Assembly (NCBI RefSeq): GCF_026339935.1
Contig: NZ_JAPEPX010000001.1
Coordinates: 3,362,001-3,426,000, forward strand
Direction of reading: 5' to 3'
DNA: 64,000 nucleotides
Origin: Streptomyces sp. NBC_01551
GTDB lineage: Bacteria > Actinomycetota > Actinomycetes > Streptomycetales > Streptomycetaceae
Positions 33,549-41,262 of the stretch are shown here, piece by piece. Made by a program: the position numbers and the translations under genes. The notes beneath the pieces were generated by a model, which saw only the letters and a program-made list of their open reading frames with translations, was not told the DNA's origin and searched no databases. Within the stretch, counting starts at the first letter, position 1, and each line of letters begins with the position of its first letter.

Positions 33549-35752
33549 CAGGCCCGCGCCGCCGGCTCGGCCAGGGTGATGACACCGAGCTCGGCCGACT
33601 CGAACAGGGGCTCCTCGACCTCGGAGAGCGGGCAGCCGACGGCCGCGAGCAGCTCGTCGATGCCGCGCTCGCCGTCGATGGCGTCCAGCATCCGCAGCCA
33701 CGCGGGTGTCTCGGAGCCGTCCACGACGTACTGGATCTCCCCGTTGACCAGGACGTAGCGCACGTCCGGCTCACCGGGCTCGGCCAGCAGCAGCACCGAG
33801 TCGTGCAGCGTGGGAACCAGGGCGCCGTGCCGCTCGGCCCGGTTCAGCACGTGTGCCTCGATGGCGCGGCGCTCGGCGTCCCAGTCGGTCACGGCCAGCG
33901 CGGTGGGAACGGCGGCGGGCCGGGCGTCCACGGGGGCGGCGGGCGGCTGCTGCGCCATCTGGTCCAGCAGGCCGAGGTTGACGACGCGCAGCAGGAACTC
34001 GACGTGCCCGGAGGTCGGGTCGTCCTGGAGGGCGCGGAGCGTGGCGCGGGCGTTGTCCGCGTCGATGTACTCCTTGGCGCGGGCGCCCGACAGGGCCTCC
34101 TCCAGCAGCGCGTCCCCGTTCGCGGCGAGCATGGCGGCGAAGGCGCGGTAGGTGTGGTGGACGCCGTCGCCGTAGAAGAACGGCACCTTGGGGCGGTCGG
34201 CGTACTCGCGCGGCAGGACGTCGGCCAGTCCGTCGCGCAGGATCCGCTTGTCCCAGATCAGGCGCGGGCGCAGCTCGGGCGGGACGGAGGCGGCCAGTTC
34301 CACCAGCCGGTGGTCGAGGAACGGGACGCGGGCCTCGATTCCGCTGCCGGCGGCGGTGCGGTCCTCGTGCCAGCAGTTGTACTGCTGGATGTCGCGGTAC
34401 TTCCAGCGCCAGAAGCGCTGGTACGAGTCGTCGGCGCGGGCGCCGTCGCGCAGCACGTCCGCCCGTACGAGGGGGTGCGCGGCGGACTGCTCCCACCACG
34501 CGGCGGTGCCGCGCATCCGGTGGCGGTGGTCGCGCAGCGCCATCTCGTCGAGGTTGGACAGGAACCCGCCCCAGTCGCCGCCCTCGGCGGCGGTCACGGA
34601 GTAGCCGCCGTTGAACTCGTCGCTGCCGCCGCCCAGGAGCATGCCCTTGATCTCGGGGAACTCGCTCTTGACGTAGCGGTAGAGCTCGCGCTTGTAGAAC
34701 ACCTCGGGGCTGCACTGCGGGCTCTCCAGCAGCCACAGCAGGTCCTTCCACTCCTCGGCGGAGGGAACCCGCCGGGTGTCGAAGACGACCTGGTGGTTGT
34801 CGAGCCCGAGGAGCAGCGCGGCCCGGTGCCCGTGCTCGGAGTCGCCGTTGACGAGCGTGCTGCCGTTGAGCGCGGTGAAGGTCCGGGGGCGGATGGTGCT
34901 GAGCGCGGCGACGGCGGCCGAGTCGACGCCGCCGGAGAGGAACAGGCCCAGCTCCACGTCCGAGGTCTCGCATTCGCGGACCGATTCGGAGAGGAGTTCC
35001 CGGTACCGTCCGATGAATTCATCGGCGGACAGGTCGTCGCGGAATGCGCCGATATCCGGGAAGGACCAGTAACGGTGCGATGCGGAACTACCGTCGGCCA
35101 GGTCGAAGCTGAGAATGGTCCCGGCCGGTACGAGTTCGATTCCGCGGAACCAGGTGTTGGGCGGGCCGTCGACGAGATCGGGGGCGCCGCCCAGTGCCTG
35201 GTCCGCCAGTGCCCCGCTCCAGTCCACTTCCCGCGGGCAGGCGGGATCCTGGAAGAGCGCCTTCATTTCGGAACCGAATACGAGGCGTTCCCGGTTCTGG
35301 TGGTAGAAGAGCGGCTTCACGCCGAAGCGGTCGCGCGCGAAGAGGATCCTGTTGCGGGCCTTGTCCCAGAGGACGACGGCGAACATGCCGCGCACGTCGT
35401 CGAGGAAGCGCAGGCCCTTCTGCTGGTACAGGTGGACCAGGACCTCGCAGTCCGACCCGGTGCGCATGCGTACACCGGACGGGAGCCCCGCGGCGAGTTC
35501 GCGGTGGTTGTACACCTCGCCGTTGGCGATGAGCACCACATTGCCGTCGGGGCTGTGCAGCGGCTGGCCGCCGGCGGCCGGGTCAACCAGCGAGAGGCGC
35601 GTGAAGGCCAGCCCCACCGGGCCGGAGTTCAGCGTTTCCTGCTCGTCGGGACCGCGATGGGCCACGGCGTGGGCCATGCGACGCAGCAGGTCGTCCGTGT
35701 CCGCGGGAAGCATCCGCCCGTCGGTACGGGCCAGTCCGGCCAGGCCGCACAT
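33548..35752 (-). CDS. Asparagine-synthetase/lasso-cyclase-like protein with C-terminal PqqD-like domain
   Basis: A 734-residue protein, longer than AsnB or lasso cyclases (about 550-640). The start is set at ATG 35752 because it exposes Cys2 (MCGLAGL), the glutaminase nucleophile; GTG at 35758 would block it. Domain order: class II amidotransferase (1 to about 200, RGPDEQ, NGEVYNHREL), then the ATP-pyrophosphatase domain with SGGVDS near residue 272 and GGGSDEFNGGY. After residue 600 comes an extra domain whose last 75 residues (SETPAWLRMLDAIDGERGIDELLAAVG) resemble the PqqD protein encoded nearby. It should activate a carboxylate as acyl-AMP and form an amide. It lies directly after the 22-residue peptide gene, so the fused domain may hold that peptide. 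Confidence 0.87.
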   Translation of the reverse strand: MCGLAGLARTDGRMLPADTDDLLRRMAHAVAHRGPDEQETLNSGPVGLAFTRLSLVDPAAGGQPLHSPDGNVVLIANGEVYNHRELAAGLPSGVRMRTGSDCEVLVHLYQQKGLRFLDDVRGMFAVVLWDKARNRILFARDRFGVKPLFYHQNRERLVFGSEMKALFQDPACPREVDWSGALADQALGGAPDLVDGPPNTWFRGIELVPAGTILSFDLADGSSASHRYWSFPDIGAFRDDLSADEFIGRYRELLSESVRECETSDVELGLFLSGGVDSAAVAALSTIRPRTFTALNGSTLVNGDSEHGHRAALLLGLDNHQVVFDTRRVPSAEEWKDLLWLLESPQCSPEVFYKRELYRYVKSEFPEIKGMLLGGGSDEFNGGYSVTAAEGGDWGGFLSNLDEMALRDHRHRMRGTAAWWEQSAAHPLVRADVLRDGARADDSYQRFWRWKYRDIQQYNCWHEDRTAAGSGIEARVPFLDHRLVELAASVPPELRPRLIWDKRILRDGLADVLPREYADRPKVPFFYGDGVHHTYRAFAAMLAANGDALLEEALSGARAKEYIDADNARATLRALQDDPTSGHVEFLLRVVNLGLLDQMAQQPPAAPVDARPAAVPTALAVTDWDAERRAIEAHVLNRAERHGALVPTLHDSVLLLAEPGEPDVRYVLVNGEIQYVVDGSETPAWLRMLDAIDGERGIDELLAAVGCPLSEVEEPLFESAELGVITLAEPAARA

Positions 35753-35805
35753 ATCCACCTCACCAAAGTCTCGAATTTTCGTTCCGGGAAAAGGAAGGGC
35801 CGGGC

Positions 35806-35829
35806 CGCCCGCTCCCGAAAGAGCGGGCG
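35806..35829 (-). terminator. Attenuator-like hairpin between peptide gene and biosynthetic operon
   Basis: A perfect 9-bp stem (35806-35814 with 35821-35829) and a six-base loop lie in the 91-base gap between the 22-residue peptide gene and the asparagine-synthetase-like gene. Reading the minus strand, a pyrimidine-rich tract follows. Such partial terminators after RiPP precursor genes give excess precursor message over the enzymes. Confidence 0.6.
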
Positions 35830-35843
35830 TCCCGGCACTAGCG

Positions 35844-35912
35844 TCACGGAGAGACGCTCAGGACGGTACCGAAACCGACCTTCTTGGTGGAGGGCTTGAT
35901 GTACTTCTTCAT
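35844..35912 (-). CDS. 22-residue lasso-leader-like precursor or scaffold peptide
   Basis: A tiny gene with ATG at 35912 behind AAAGGAGGTGAT, an almost perfect anti-Shine-Dalgarno match and the strongest ribosome site seen in the window. The product starts MKKYIKPS and ends GFGTVLSVSP. Tyr4, Pro7 and Gly13 match the Y-x2-P-x-L-x3-G pattern of actinomycete lasso leaders, with Thr9 in the Leu place. A lasso core should follow with Asp/Glu at ring position 7-9; here only a few residues follow and there is no acidic residue at all. It heads the 17-kb operon and is followed by an attenuator-like hairpin. It may be a carrier/leader to which something is attached, or yield a backbone-cyclised decapeptide. 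Both ideas are inference. Confidence 0.75.
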   Translation of the reverse strand: MKKYIKPSTKKVGFGTVLSVSP

Positions 35913-36026
35913 GGGGAATCACCTCCTTTCCCTTGGGGATTGCGGGCTTTGGGTGCCCCGTGACCGGGGCCCCGTCGGCCTGCTGAGACGACATTAGGCG
36001 GAAGATTCCCGGATGCGCTCCTTCAT

Positions 36027-36045
36027 CAAGCTGCAATGCAGGTTG
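36027..36045. promoter_or_regulatory. Palindromic operator between peptide gene and nagA-like gene
   Basis: CAAGCTGCA-A-TGCAGGTTG is a near-perfect 19-base palindrome (8 of 9 positions per arm) in the 215-base divergent gap. The core TGCA-N-TGCA recurs at 43565-43583 beside the LuxR-type regulator gene. The site could control the peptide operon leftward and the NagA-like operon rightward. Confidence 0.6.
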
Positions 36046-36127
36046 ATGGCCTACGCACTGGGTGGTCGGCACAAGGGACGGCACCCACAATCGGTACAGG
36101 GCCACTTATCGATTGGGAGTTGTGCTC

Positions 36128-37270
36128 GTGAAATCCCCTGTAGAAGGCGCACCATGGCCGCACTCGGCTGACTTTCAGGACCGGTTGCCACCGGTGGAGG
36201 TCCACTGCCACGGGTTCGGCGACGTCGATTTCTCCGACTTCACCAAGGTCGACCTGGAGCGGCTCGACGCGTGGTGTGCCCGTGAGGGAGTCCTGAGCCT
36301 GCCCACCATGTACCTCCACCGCGCGCAGCTGGGGGAGTTCGAGGCGTTCGTCCGCGACTACGACCGCATGCGGAGCGAGGGCGGTCTGCGCCACATCGCC
36401 GGCATCGCGCTCGAAGGGCCGCTGCTCGCCAGCCACGGCGGCACGCCCGCCTCCACGGTGTGGGCGCCGTCCCGCGCCGAATGGGAACGCCTCGCCGCGC
36501 TCGGCGAGTTCGGGCTGAAGTACACCGTGCTGTCGCCGGACGCGTTCTCGCCCGCCTCCGAGCTCCACGATGCCCCCGGTGCGCGCGAGACGGGCTTCGA
36601 ATGGCTCGTCCCGCTGCTGATGGCCCACGGCATCCGCCCGGCGCTCGGGCACTTCACCCGCGCCGACCCCGCGCGCAGCGCCGCGCAGGTGGACGAGATC
36701 GTGGAGCTCGCCTGGCAGTCGCAGTGGGCCGGCGCGGGAGCGCGCGTGGTCACCGACCACCTGTTCAACGACATGCCGCTGACGATCCGCCACGCCTTCC
36801 GCACCACCCGGGCGCGCAAGGAGCGGGACGAGATCATCGCCTCGTACGACCTGCCGAACTGGACGCTGCGCGGCATGGCCGACATCGCCGGACCGGTGCC
36901 CGCCGCGATCATGCGGCAGGCCGCGGCCGGCCGGATCGCCGCCTGCATCAACTTCGACGGCGAGCACGTGGACCTGGCCATCGCGGCCCGCGCGGTCCAG
37001 CTGATGGGCGTCGAGAACTCGATGATGATGACCGACCGCTGTGACTCGGCGCGCCTCGGTGGCCAGGACCTGCACCAGACCTCCGACAACGGGCTCTGGT
37101 ACCAGGACGCCGGCGTCGTCGCCGCGGGTTCGGTCCCGCTGGCGCGCCAGATGGCGAACGCCCGCTCGCAGGGCCTGTCCGACGAGGACGTCCACGCCCT
37201 CGTCGCCGCCACCGCCCACCGGGTGTTCGGCCTGTCCGTCGGCGCGGATCTGCGCGTCTCCGCCGCGTAA
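36128..37270 (+). CDS. NagA-like amidohydrolase
   Basis: A 380-residue metal-dependent amidohydrolase related to N-acetylglucosamine-6-phosphate deacetylase. It has the N-terminal metal motif VEVHCHGFGDVDF, a GIALEGPLLASHGG segment carrying the usual Glu ligand, LGHFTRADP (His), a further VVTDHLFNDMP His, and a later MMMTDRCD with catalytic Asp. GTG at 36128 follows GGGAG; a GTG six bases earlier is too close to that site. It starts the plus-strand operon reading away from the peptide gene. It may remove an acyl group from an amino sugar or amino acid intermediate. The sugar-binding region is not obviously conserved. Confidence 0.82.
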   Translation: MKSPVEGAPWPHSADFQDRLPPVEVHCHGFGDVDFSDFTKVDLERLDAWCAREGVLSLPTMYLHRAQLGEFEAFVRDYDRMRSEGGLRHIAGIALEGPLLASHGGTPASTVWAPSRAEWERLAALGEFGLKYTVLSPDAFSPASELHDAPGARETGFEWLVPLLMAHGIRPALGHFTRADPARSAAQVDEIVELAWQSQWAGAGARVVTDHLFNDMPLTIRHAFRTTRARKERDEIIASYDLPNWTLRGMADIAGPVPAAIMRQAAAGRIAACINFDGEHVDLAIAARAVQLMGVENSMMMTDRCDSARLGGQDLHQTSDNGLWYQDAGVVAAGSVPLARQMANARSQGLSDEDVHALVAATAHRVFGLSVGADLRVSAA

Positions 37271-37288
37271 CCACACAAGGAGTCACAG

Positions 37289-37972
37289 ATGCTCGACGAA
37301 CTCGACCGGCTGGTCGTGGACTGGTCGGACCTGCCCAAGGCGCGGGCCCAGACGAAGGAGATCCTCACCGCCCTCAGCGAGGACAAGGCCGCGCTCACCC
37401 AGCTGCTGGAGCGCGCCCGTGAGGAGGAGGACCTGTTCGACAAGTGCGAGCACCACCGGCTGCTCGACAAGCTGGTCGTCTACGACGCCCTCGACCGCGG
37501 TTTCCGCATCCGGGTGCACGTCTCCACCGAGGACCACCGGGACCGGCCGCACGACCACCGGTTCTCCTTCACCTCGCTGATCGTGCGCGGCCAGTACAAG
37601 CACGTCCGGCACGAGCTGACCGGCCGGCTCTCCGAGGAGGACATCCCGGCGGGCGCGCAGGACGACTTCGACGCCGTCCCCACCGACCTGAAGGTGGTGC
37701 CCCGCTTCGTCACGCACGAGCAGGCCGGCAACTGCTACACCCTGCACCACAGCGAGATCCACACCACCTACACGACGCCGGACACCGTGTCGCTGTTCCT
37801 GCGCGGTCCCGTCGAGAAGGAGCGCTCGATCATCACCGAGCGCGAGACCGGCCGTGTGTGGTGGCGGTTCGGCGAGGACAAGGAGAAGGCCTCGCGCCGC
37901 GGCAGCAAGCGGATCAGCAAGGCGTACTTCGACGACCTCACCGGCCGGCTGCGCGCCATGGAGGTGCTGTGA
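37289..37972 (+). CDS. Cupin-like metalloprotein, paralogue 1
   Basis: A 227-residue protein of no family I can name. The central part looks like a cupin barrel: RIRVHVS, RPHDHRFSFTSLIVRGQYKH with an HxH pair, then CYTLHHSEIHTTYTTPDTVSLFLRGP with further His. The helical N-terminus (ALTQLLERAREEEDLFDKCEHHRLLDK) is shared with the next gene. ATG at 37289 follows AAGGAG, 18 bases after the NagA-like stop. It probably binds one metal ion and may be an oxygenase or isomerase. Confidence 0.75.
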   Translation: MLDELDRLVVDWSDLPKARAQTKEILTALSEDKAALTQLLERAREEEDLFDKCEHHRLLDKLVVYDALDRGFRIRVHVSTEDHRDRPHDHRFSFTSLIVRGQYKHVRHELTGRLSEEDIPAGAQDDFDAVPTDLKVVPRFVTHEQAGNCYTLHHSEIHTTYTTPDTVSLFLRGPVEKERSIITERETGRVWWRFGEDKEKASRRGSKRISKAYFDDLTGRLRAMEVL

Positions 37973-38703
37973 TGGCGACCCGACCGGGCGACGACCTGCT
38001 GTACCCGGCGTACGCCGAACTCCTGGAGCCGCCCACGGCCGGCGACGTCGCGGCGGCCGAGGCCTTCATGGCGTCACTGCCCGCGGTGCGCTGGGACGAT
38101 CTGGAGGCCGCCGCGGAGATCACGCAGGCCGTCGCGCGCCGGATCGGCGACGACCGCCCGCTGCTGCGCGCCCTGCTGGCCCGGGCCGTCGCGGATCCCG
38201 TGCTGCGCGAGAAGTTCGAGTGCCACGCGCTCGACGACAAGATCGTGATCTGGGACGACCAGGCCAAGGGGCTGCGCATCCGCCTGCGGCTGGCCAACAC
38301 CGACCAGTACGAGCGGGTGCACAACCACCGCTACAGCTTCACCGCGTACATCCTGCACGGCGCCTACCGGCACACGCTGTACGCGACGGACCAGCCGCTG
38401 GACGAGACCGCCGACGTGAGCCGCTTCTGGGCGCACTTCGTGCGCGAGGAGCCGGCGGGGCGCTGCATCACGCTCGACCACGAGCAGCTGCACACCACCA
38501 TCACGGAGCCCGAGACCATCTCGCTGATGATCCAGAGCCCCGCCCGCAAGCAGCGCGCCTTCATGATCCGCCGCGAGGACGGCCACGTCTGGTACCGGTA
38601 CGGGGCCGCGGACGAGACCTCGGAGCGCCGCGCGGAAGTACGCATGTCCGACGACCGGCTGCGGCACTGGCTGTCCCGCCTCGGCGCGCACGGCGTGCTG
38701 TGA
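37972..38703 (+). CDS. Cupin-like metalloprotein, paralogue 2
   Basis: A 243-residue protein clearly related to the preceding gene product: DDKIVIWDDQAKGLRIRLRL, RVHNHRYSFTAYILHGAYRH, CITLDHEQLHTTITEPETISLMIQSP align with its counterpart, and the HxHR-(F/Y)SF and HTT histidines are kept in both. ATG at 37972 overlaps the previous stop (TGATG), so the two are probably made in equal amounts and may form a heterodimer. The longer acidic N-terminus is the main difference. Confidence 0.75.
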   Translation: MATRPGDDLLYPAYAELLEPPTAGDVAAAEAFMASLPAVRWDDLEAAAEITQAVARRIGDDRPLLRALLARAVADPVLREKFECHALDDKIVIWDDQAKGLRIRLRLANTDQYERVHNHRYSFTAYILHGAYRHTLYATDQPLDETADVSRFWAHFVREEPAGRCITLDHEQLHTTITEPETISLMIQSPARKQRAFMIRREDGHVWYRYGAADETSERRAEVRMSDDRLRHWLSRLGAHGVL

Positions 38704-39446
38704 GCACCGCCTTCGGCCACCTGAGGTACGGACCCTCCGCCTGGCAGCGGATCGACCTGTACGGGCCGCTCGACGAGCCGGCCGACGCCCCGGCGCCGGT
38801 CGTGCTCGTCCACGGCGGCTACTGGCGCCACGACCGGACGGCCCAGGACTTGGAGCCGCTGGCGTGCGCGCTGGCGGCGGCCGGGCACCGGGTCGCGGTG
38901 CCGGAGTACCGGCCGGGCTGGGACGGCGGTCAGTGGCCCGGGGCGGCCGAGGACTGCACGGCCGCGCTGCGGCTCCTCGCGCAGCGGGACCCGCGCTGGC
39001 TGGGGGCCACCCTCGTCGGGCACTCGGCGGGAGCGCACCTGCTGCTCAGCGCCGTCGCGGGGACCGGGGCCGGCGCCCGCCTGGTGCTGCTCGCGCCGGT
39101 CGCGGACCTCGTGGAGGCGGCCCGCCTCGGCGTGGGCGACGGCGCGGTGGACACGTTCCTGGCGGCCCATCTGCTGGGCGGCGGGAGCCACACGGACGCG
39201 ACCCCGCGGCTCGGCCCCGGCGACGCGGCGTCCGTCACGGTGGTCGTCGCCGAGGAGGACCAGGCCGTGCCCGCGGCGCTGTCCGCGCACCAGCTCGACA
39301 CCTGGACCGCCCAGGGGCTCCCGGTGACGGAGGTGCGCCTCGCGGGCGCCCGCCACATGCACCTGGTCAACCCCCGGCGCCCGGCCTGGGAGACGGTGCT
39401 GCGCCTGCTCGCGGGCGCGACCGGGGCCCCGGAGGAGTCGGCATGA
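38700..39446 (+). CDS. Alpha/beta-hydrolase, arylformamidase-like
   Basis: A 248-residue hydrolase. The oxyanion motif HGGYWRHDRT near residue 38 is the form typical of kynurenine/aryl formamidases and related esterases. The nucleophile elbow is LVGHSAGAHLLL, the acid is probably in VAEEDQAVP, and the catalytic His in GARHMHLVN. GTG at 38700 overlaps the previous stop and its own stop overlaps the formyltransferase start, so it is tightly coupled to that enzyme. It may remove a formyl or other acyl group from an arylamine. Esterase activity is also possible. Confidence 0.85.
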   Translation: MSTAFGHLRYGPSAWQRIDLYGPLDEPADAPAPVVLVHGGYWRHDRTAQDLEPLACALAAAGHRVAVPEYRPGWDGGQWPGAAEDCTAALRLLAQRDPRWLGATLVGHSAGAHLLLSAVAGTGAGARLVLLAPVADLVEAARLGVGDGAVDTFLAAHLLGGGSHTDATPRLGPGDAASVTVVVAEEDQAVPAALSAHQLDTWTAQGLPVTEVRLAGARHMHLVNPRRPAWETVLRLLAGATGAPEESA

Positions 39447-40243
39447 CGGACACGGCCGGCGCGCGTCCGCTGCGGATCGGCGTCCTCGTCTCCGCGACGG
39501 GCGCCAACCTCTCCACCCTGCTCGACCTGCAGCGCCGCGAGCCGGAGCGGTTCCAGGTCGCCCTGGTCGCCTCGCACGGCGAACGGGCCGGCGCGCTGCG
39601 CGTCGCCCGGGAGGCCGGAGTCGAGACGTGGACCGGAGACTTCGACGAGGTCTGCGGCCTGGCCTCGCGGGCCGAGGGCCCCGAGGACCGGACCCGCTAC
39701 CGGGCGCTCGCCCGTACCTGGCACGACGGGCTGGACGACCGCATCCGCGCCTGGGAGCGCGGCAACGGAGACCTGGACCTGATCGTGCTGGCCTACCACC
39801 GCTGGATCGAGGGGCGGCTGCTGGAGCGCTACCGCGGCCGCATGATCAACCAGCACCCCGGTGACCTCAGCGTCCTCGACGCGCAGGGCAGGCGGGTGCT
39901 CGTCGGCAAGGATCCCGTGCGGACGGCGATGCGCCTGGGCCACCGCTCCACCCGGACGTCGTGCTTCCTGGTGGACGGGACCCGCGATGGCGGGCCGGTG
40001 CTGTGCATGGGCCCCGAGGTTGCGACGGGCGGGCGGCCGGCCACCGTCGAGGCCGCCTGGCAGCAGGAACTGGAGCAGAAGGAGCGCAGCGACCGGGCCT
40101 GCCTGGAGTGGACGGTACGGGCCTTGGCCGACGGGCGCGTGACGGTGTCCGACCGGACGCACCGCGACGGGAGCCGGGTCGTGCTGGTGGACGGAAACGA
40201 GACGCCGCTGGGCGGTATGAGGATGGCGGAGGAGGGGCGATGA
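39443..40243 (+). CDS. Formyltransferase-fold enzyme (PurN-like)
   Basis: A 266-residue protein of the 10-formyltetrahydrofolate-dependent transferase fold. IGVLVSATGANLSTLLDLQ is the N-terminal phosphate/substrate loop of PurN-like enzymes. The catalytic triad is intact: Asn136 and His138 (MINQHPGD) and Asp182 (TRDGGPVL). It is longer than PurN by about 60 residues, with an insertion near residues 60-110. ATG at 39443 overlaps the hydrolase stop (ATGA). Expected action is N-formylation of an amine in the pathway; the adjacent formamidase-like hydrolase would reverse or complete it. Confidence 0.85.
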   Translation: MTDTAGARPLRIGVLVSATGANLSTLLDLQRREPERFQVALVASHGERAGALRVAREAGVETWTGDFDEVCGLASRAEGPEDRTRYRALARTWHDGLDDRIRAWERGNGDLDLIVLAYHRWIEGRLLERYRGRMINQHPGDLSVLDAQGRRVLVGKDPVRTAMRLGHRSTRTSCFLVDGTRDGGPVLCMGPEVATGGRPATVEAAWQQELEQKERSDRACLEWTVRALADGRVTVSDRTHRDGSRVVLVDGNETPLGGMRMAEEGR

Positions 40244-41262
40244 CGAGCACTGACGTCGTGACGGCCGAGGTGGCGGGGGACGCGGCGGCCACGCCGGGGG
40301 CAGCGGCAGCCGGCCCGGGCCCGCTGCCCGGGGACGGCCGTTCCGCAGTGTCCCCCCGGGCCTTCGACGCCCTCACCGCCGACCCGGCCAAGCGGGCGGC
40401 GTACCGCCTCGACACGTACGCGCGCGAGGGACTCGACCTGTTCCGCCCGCCCGGCGACCGGGCCTGGCTGTACGCGACGACGTTCGTGGTGCTCAAGCCG
40501 GACGCCTTCGCCGGCCGCCGGTGCGGCCTGATCCTCGACATCCTGGAGGAGGAGGGCTGGCTTCCGATCGCCGCCCACCCCCTGCGCTTCGACCCGCTCC
40601 TGACCCGCGAGATCTGGCGCTACCAGTTCAACGCGGCCTCGGCGCAGCGCATCGCCGTCGTGGACCACCTCCTGGGCTCGGGGCCCTCGCTGCTGGTGCT
40701 GCTGCGCGACACGCGCCGCGCGCCGGGGCTGCCCGCGAGCGTCCGGCTCACCGCGGCCAAGGGCGCCGCCGACCCCGGGGCCGCCCACGGCCGGGACCTG
40801 CGGACCCGGTTCGGGCGCGTGAACGGCCTGTTCAACTTCGTCCACACGGCCGATGAACCGGCCGACCTGGTACGGGAGTTGCGGCTGTTCGGCTACCGTA
40901 CCGGCGCCTCGTTCCTGCGCTCGGCGCTCGGCGCGGCTCCGGCGCAGCAGGGCGAGCCCTGCCCGGCGCGCGCCCTGCTGCCCGAGCTGGAGCGCGAGAT
41001 CCCGGCGCACGACCTGGACGTGACGCGGAGCCTGGACAGGCTGGCGGCCCGCGACGACGGCTGGGGCGAGCTGGCCCGGCTGCACGCGGCGCCGGAGCGG
41101 GTGGGCCGCTGGCTGGAGGAGCTGGAGACCACCGAGCTGCCCGAGGGCGGCGCGCGCTGGGACGTACTCTCCGTACTGACCGGCTGGATCGAGTGCAACG
41201 AGCCGGGCGTGGCGCCGCTGCTCGCCACCGTCGCGGCGACCGACTGGAGGAACAACGGATGA
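40240..41262 (+). CDS. Nucleoside-diphosphate-kinase-like protein with extra N- and C-terminal parts
   Basis: A 340-residue protein with an NDP-kinase-like core of about 140 residues. Key pieces are TFVVLKPDAFAGRRCGLILDILEEEGW (KPD motif) and RVNGLFNFVHTAD, where His202 lies at the place of the phospho-histidine (N-x2-H-x-S-D in NDK). NDK is normally about 140 residues; here an Ala-rich N-terminus of about 85 and a C-terminal helical part of about 125 are added. ATG at 40240 overlaps the formyltransferase stop. It could phosphorylate a pathway intermediate or transfer phosphate to a nucleotide. The HAD phosphatase next door would reverse that. Confidence 0.75.
   Translation: MTSTDVVTAEVAGDAAATPGAAAAGPGPLPGDGRSAVSPRAFDALTADPAKRAAYRLDTYAREGLDLFRPPGDRAWLYATTFVVLKPDAFAGRRCGLILDILEEEGWLPIAAHPLRFDPLLTREIWRYQFNAASAQRIAVVDHLLGSGPSLLVLLRDTRRAPGLPASVRLTAAKGAADPGAAHGRDLRTRFGRVNGLFNFVHTADEPADLVRELRLFGYRTGASFLRSALGAAPAQQGEPCPARALLPELEREIPAHDLDVTRSLDRLAARDDGWGELARLHAAPERVGRWLEELETTELPEGGARWDVLSVLTGWIECNEPGVAPLLATVAATDWRNNG

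Noticed and set aside
33548..35912. A standard lasso peptide cluster
   Set aside because: The peptide has no Asp/Glu for ring closure and almost no core, and no transglutaminase-like leader protease is encoded nearby.
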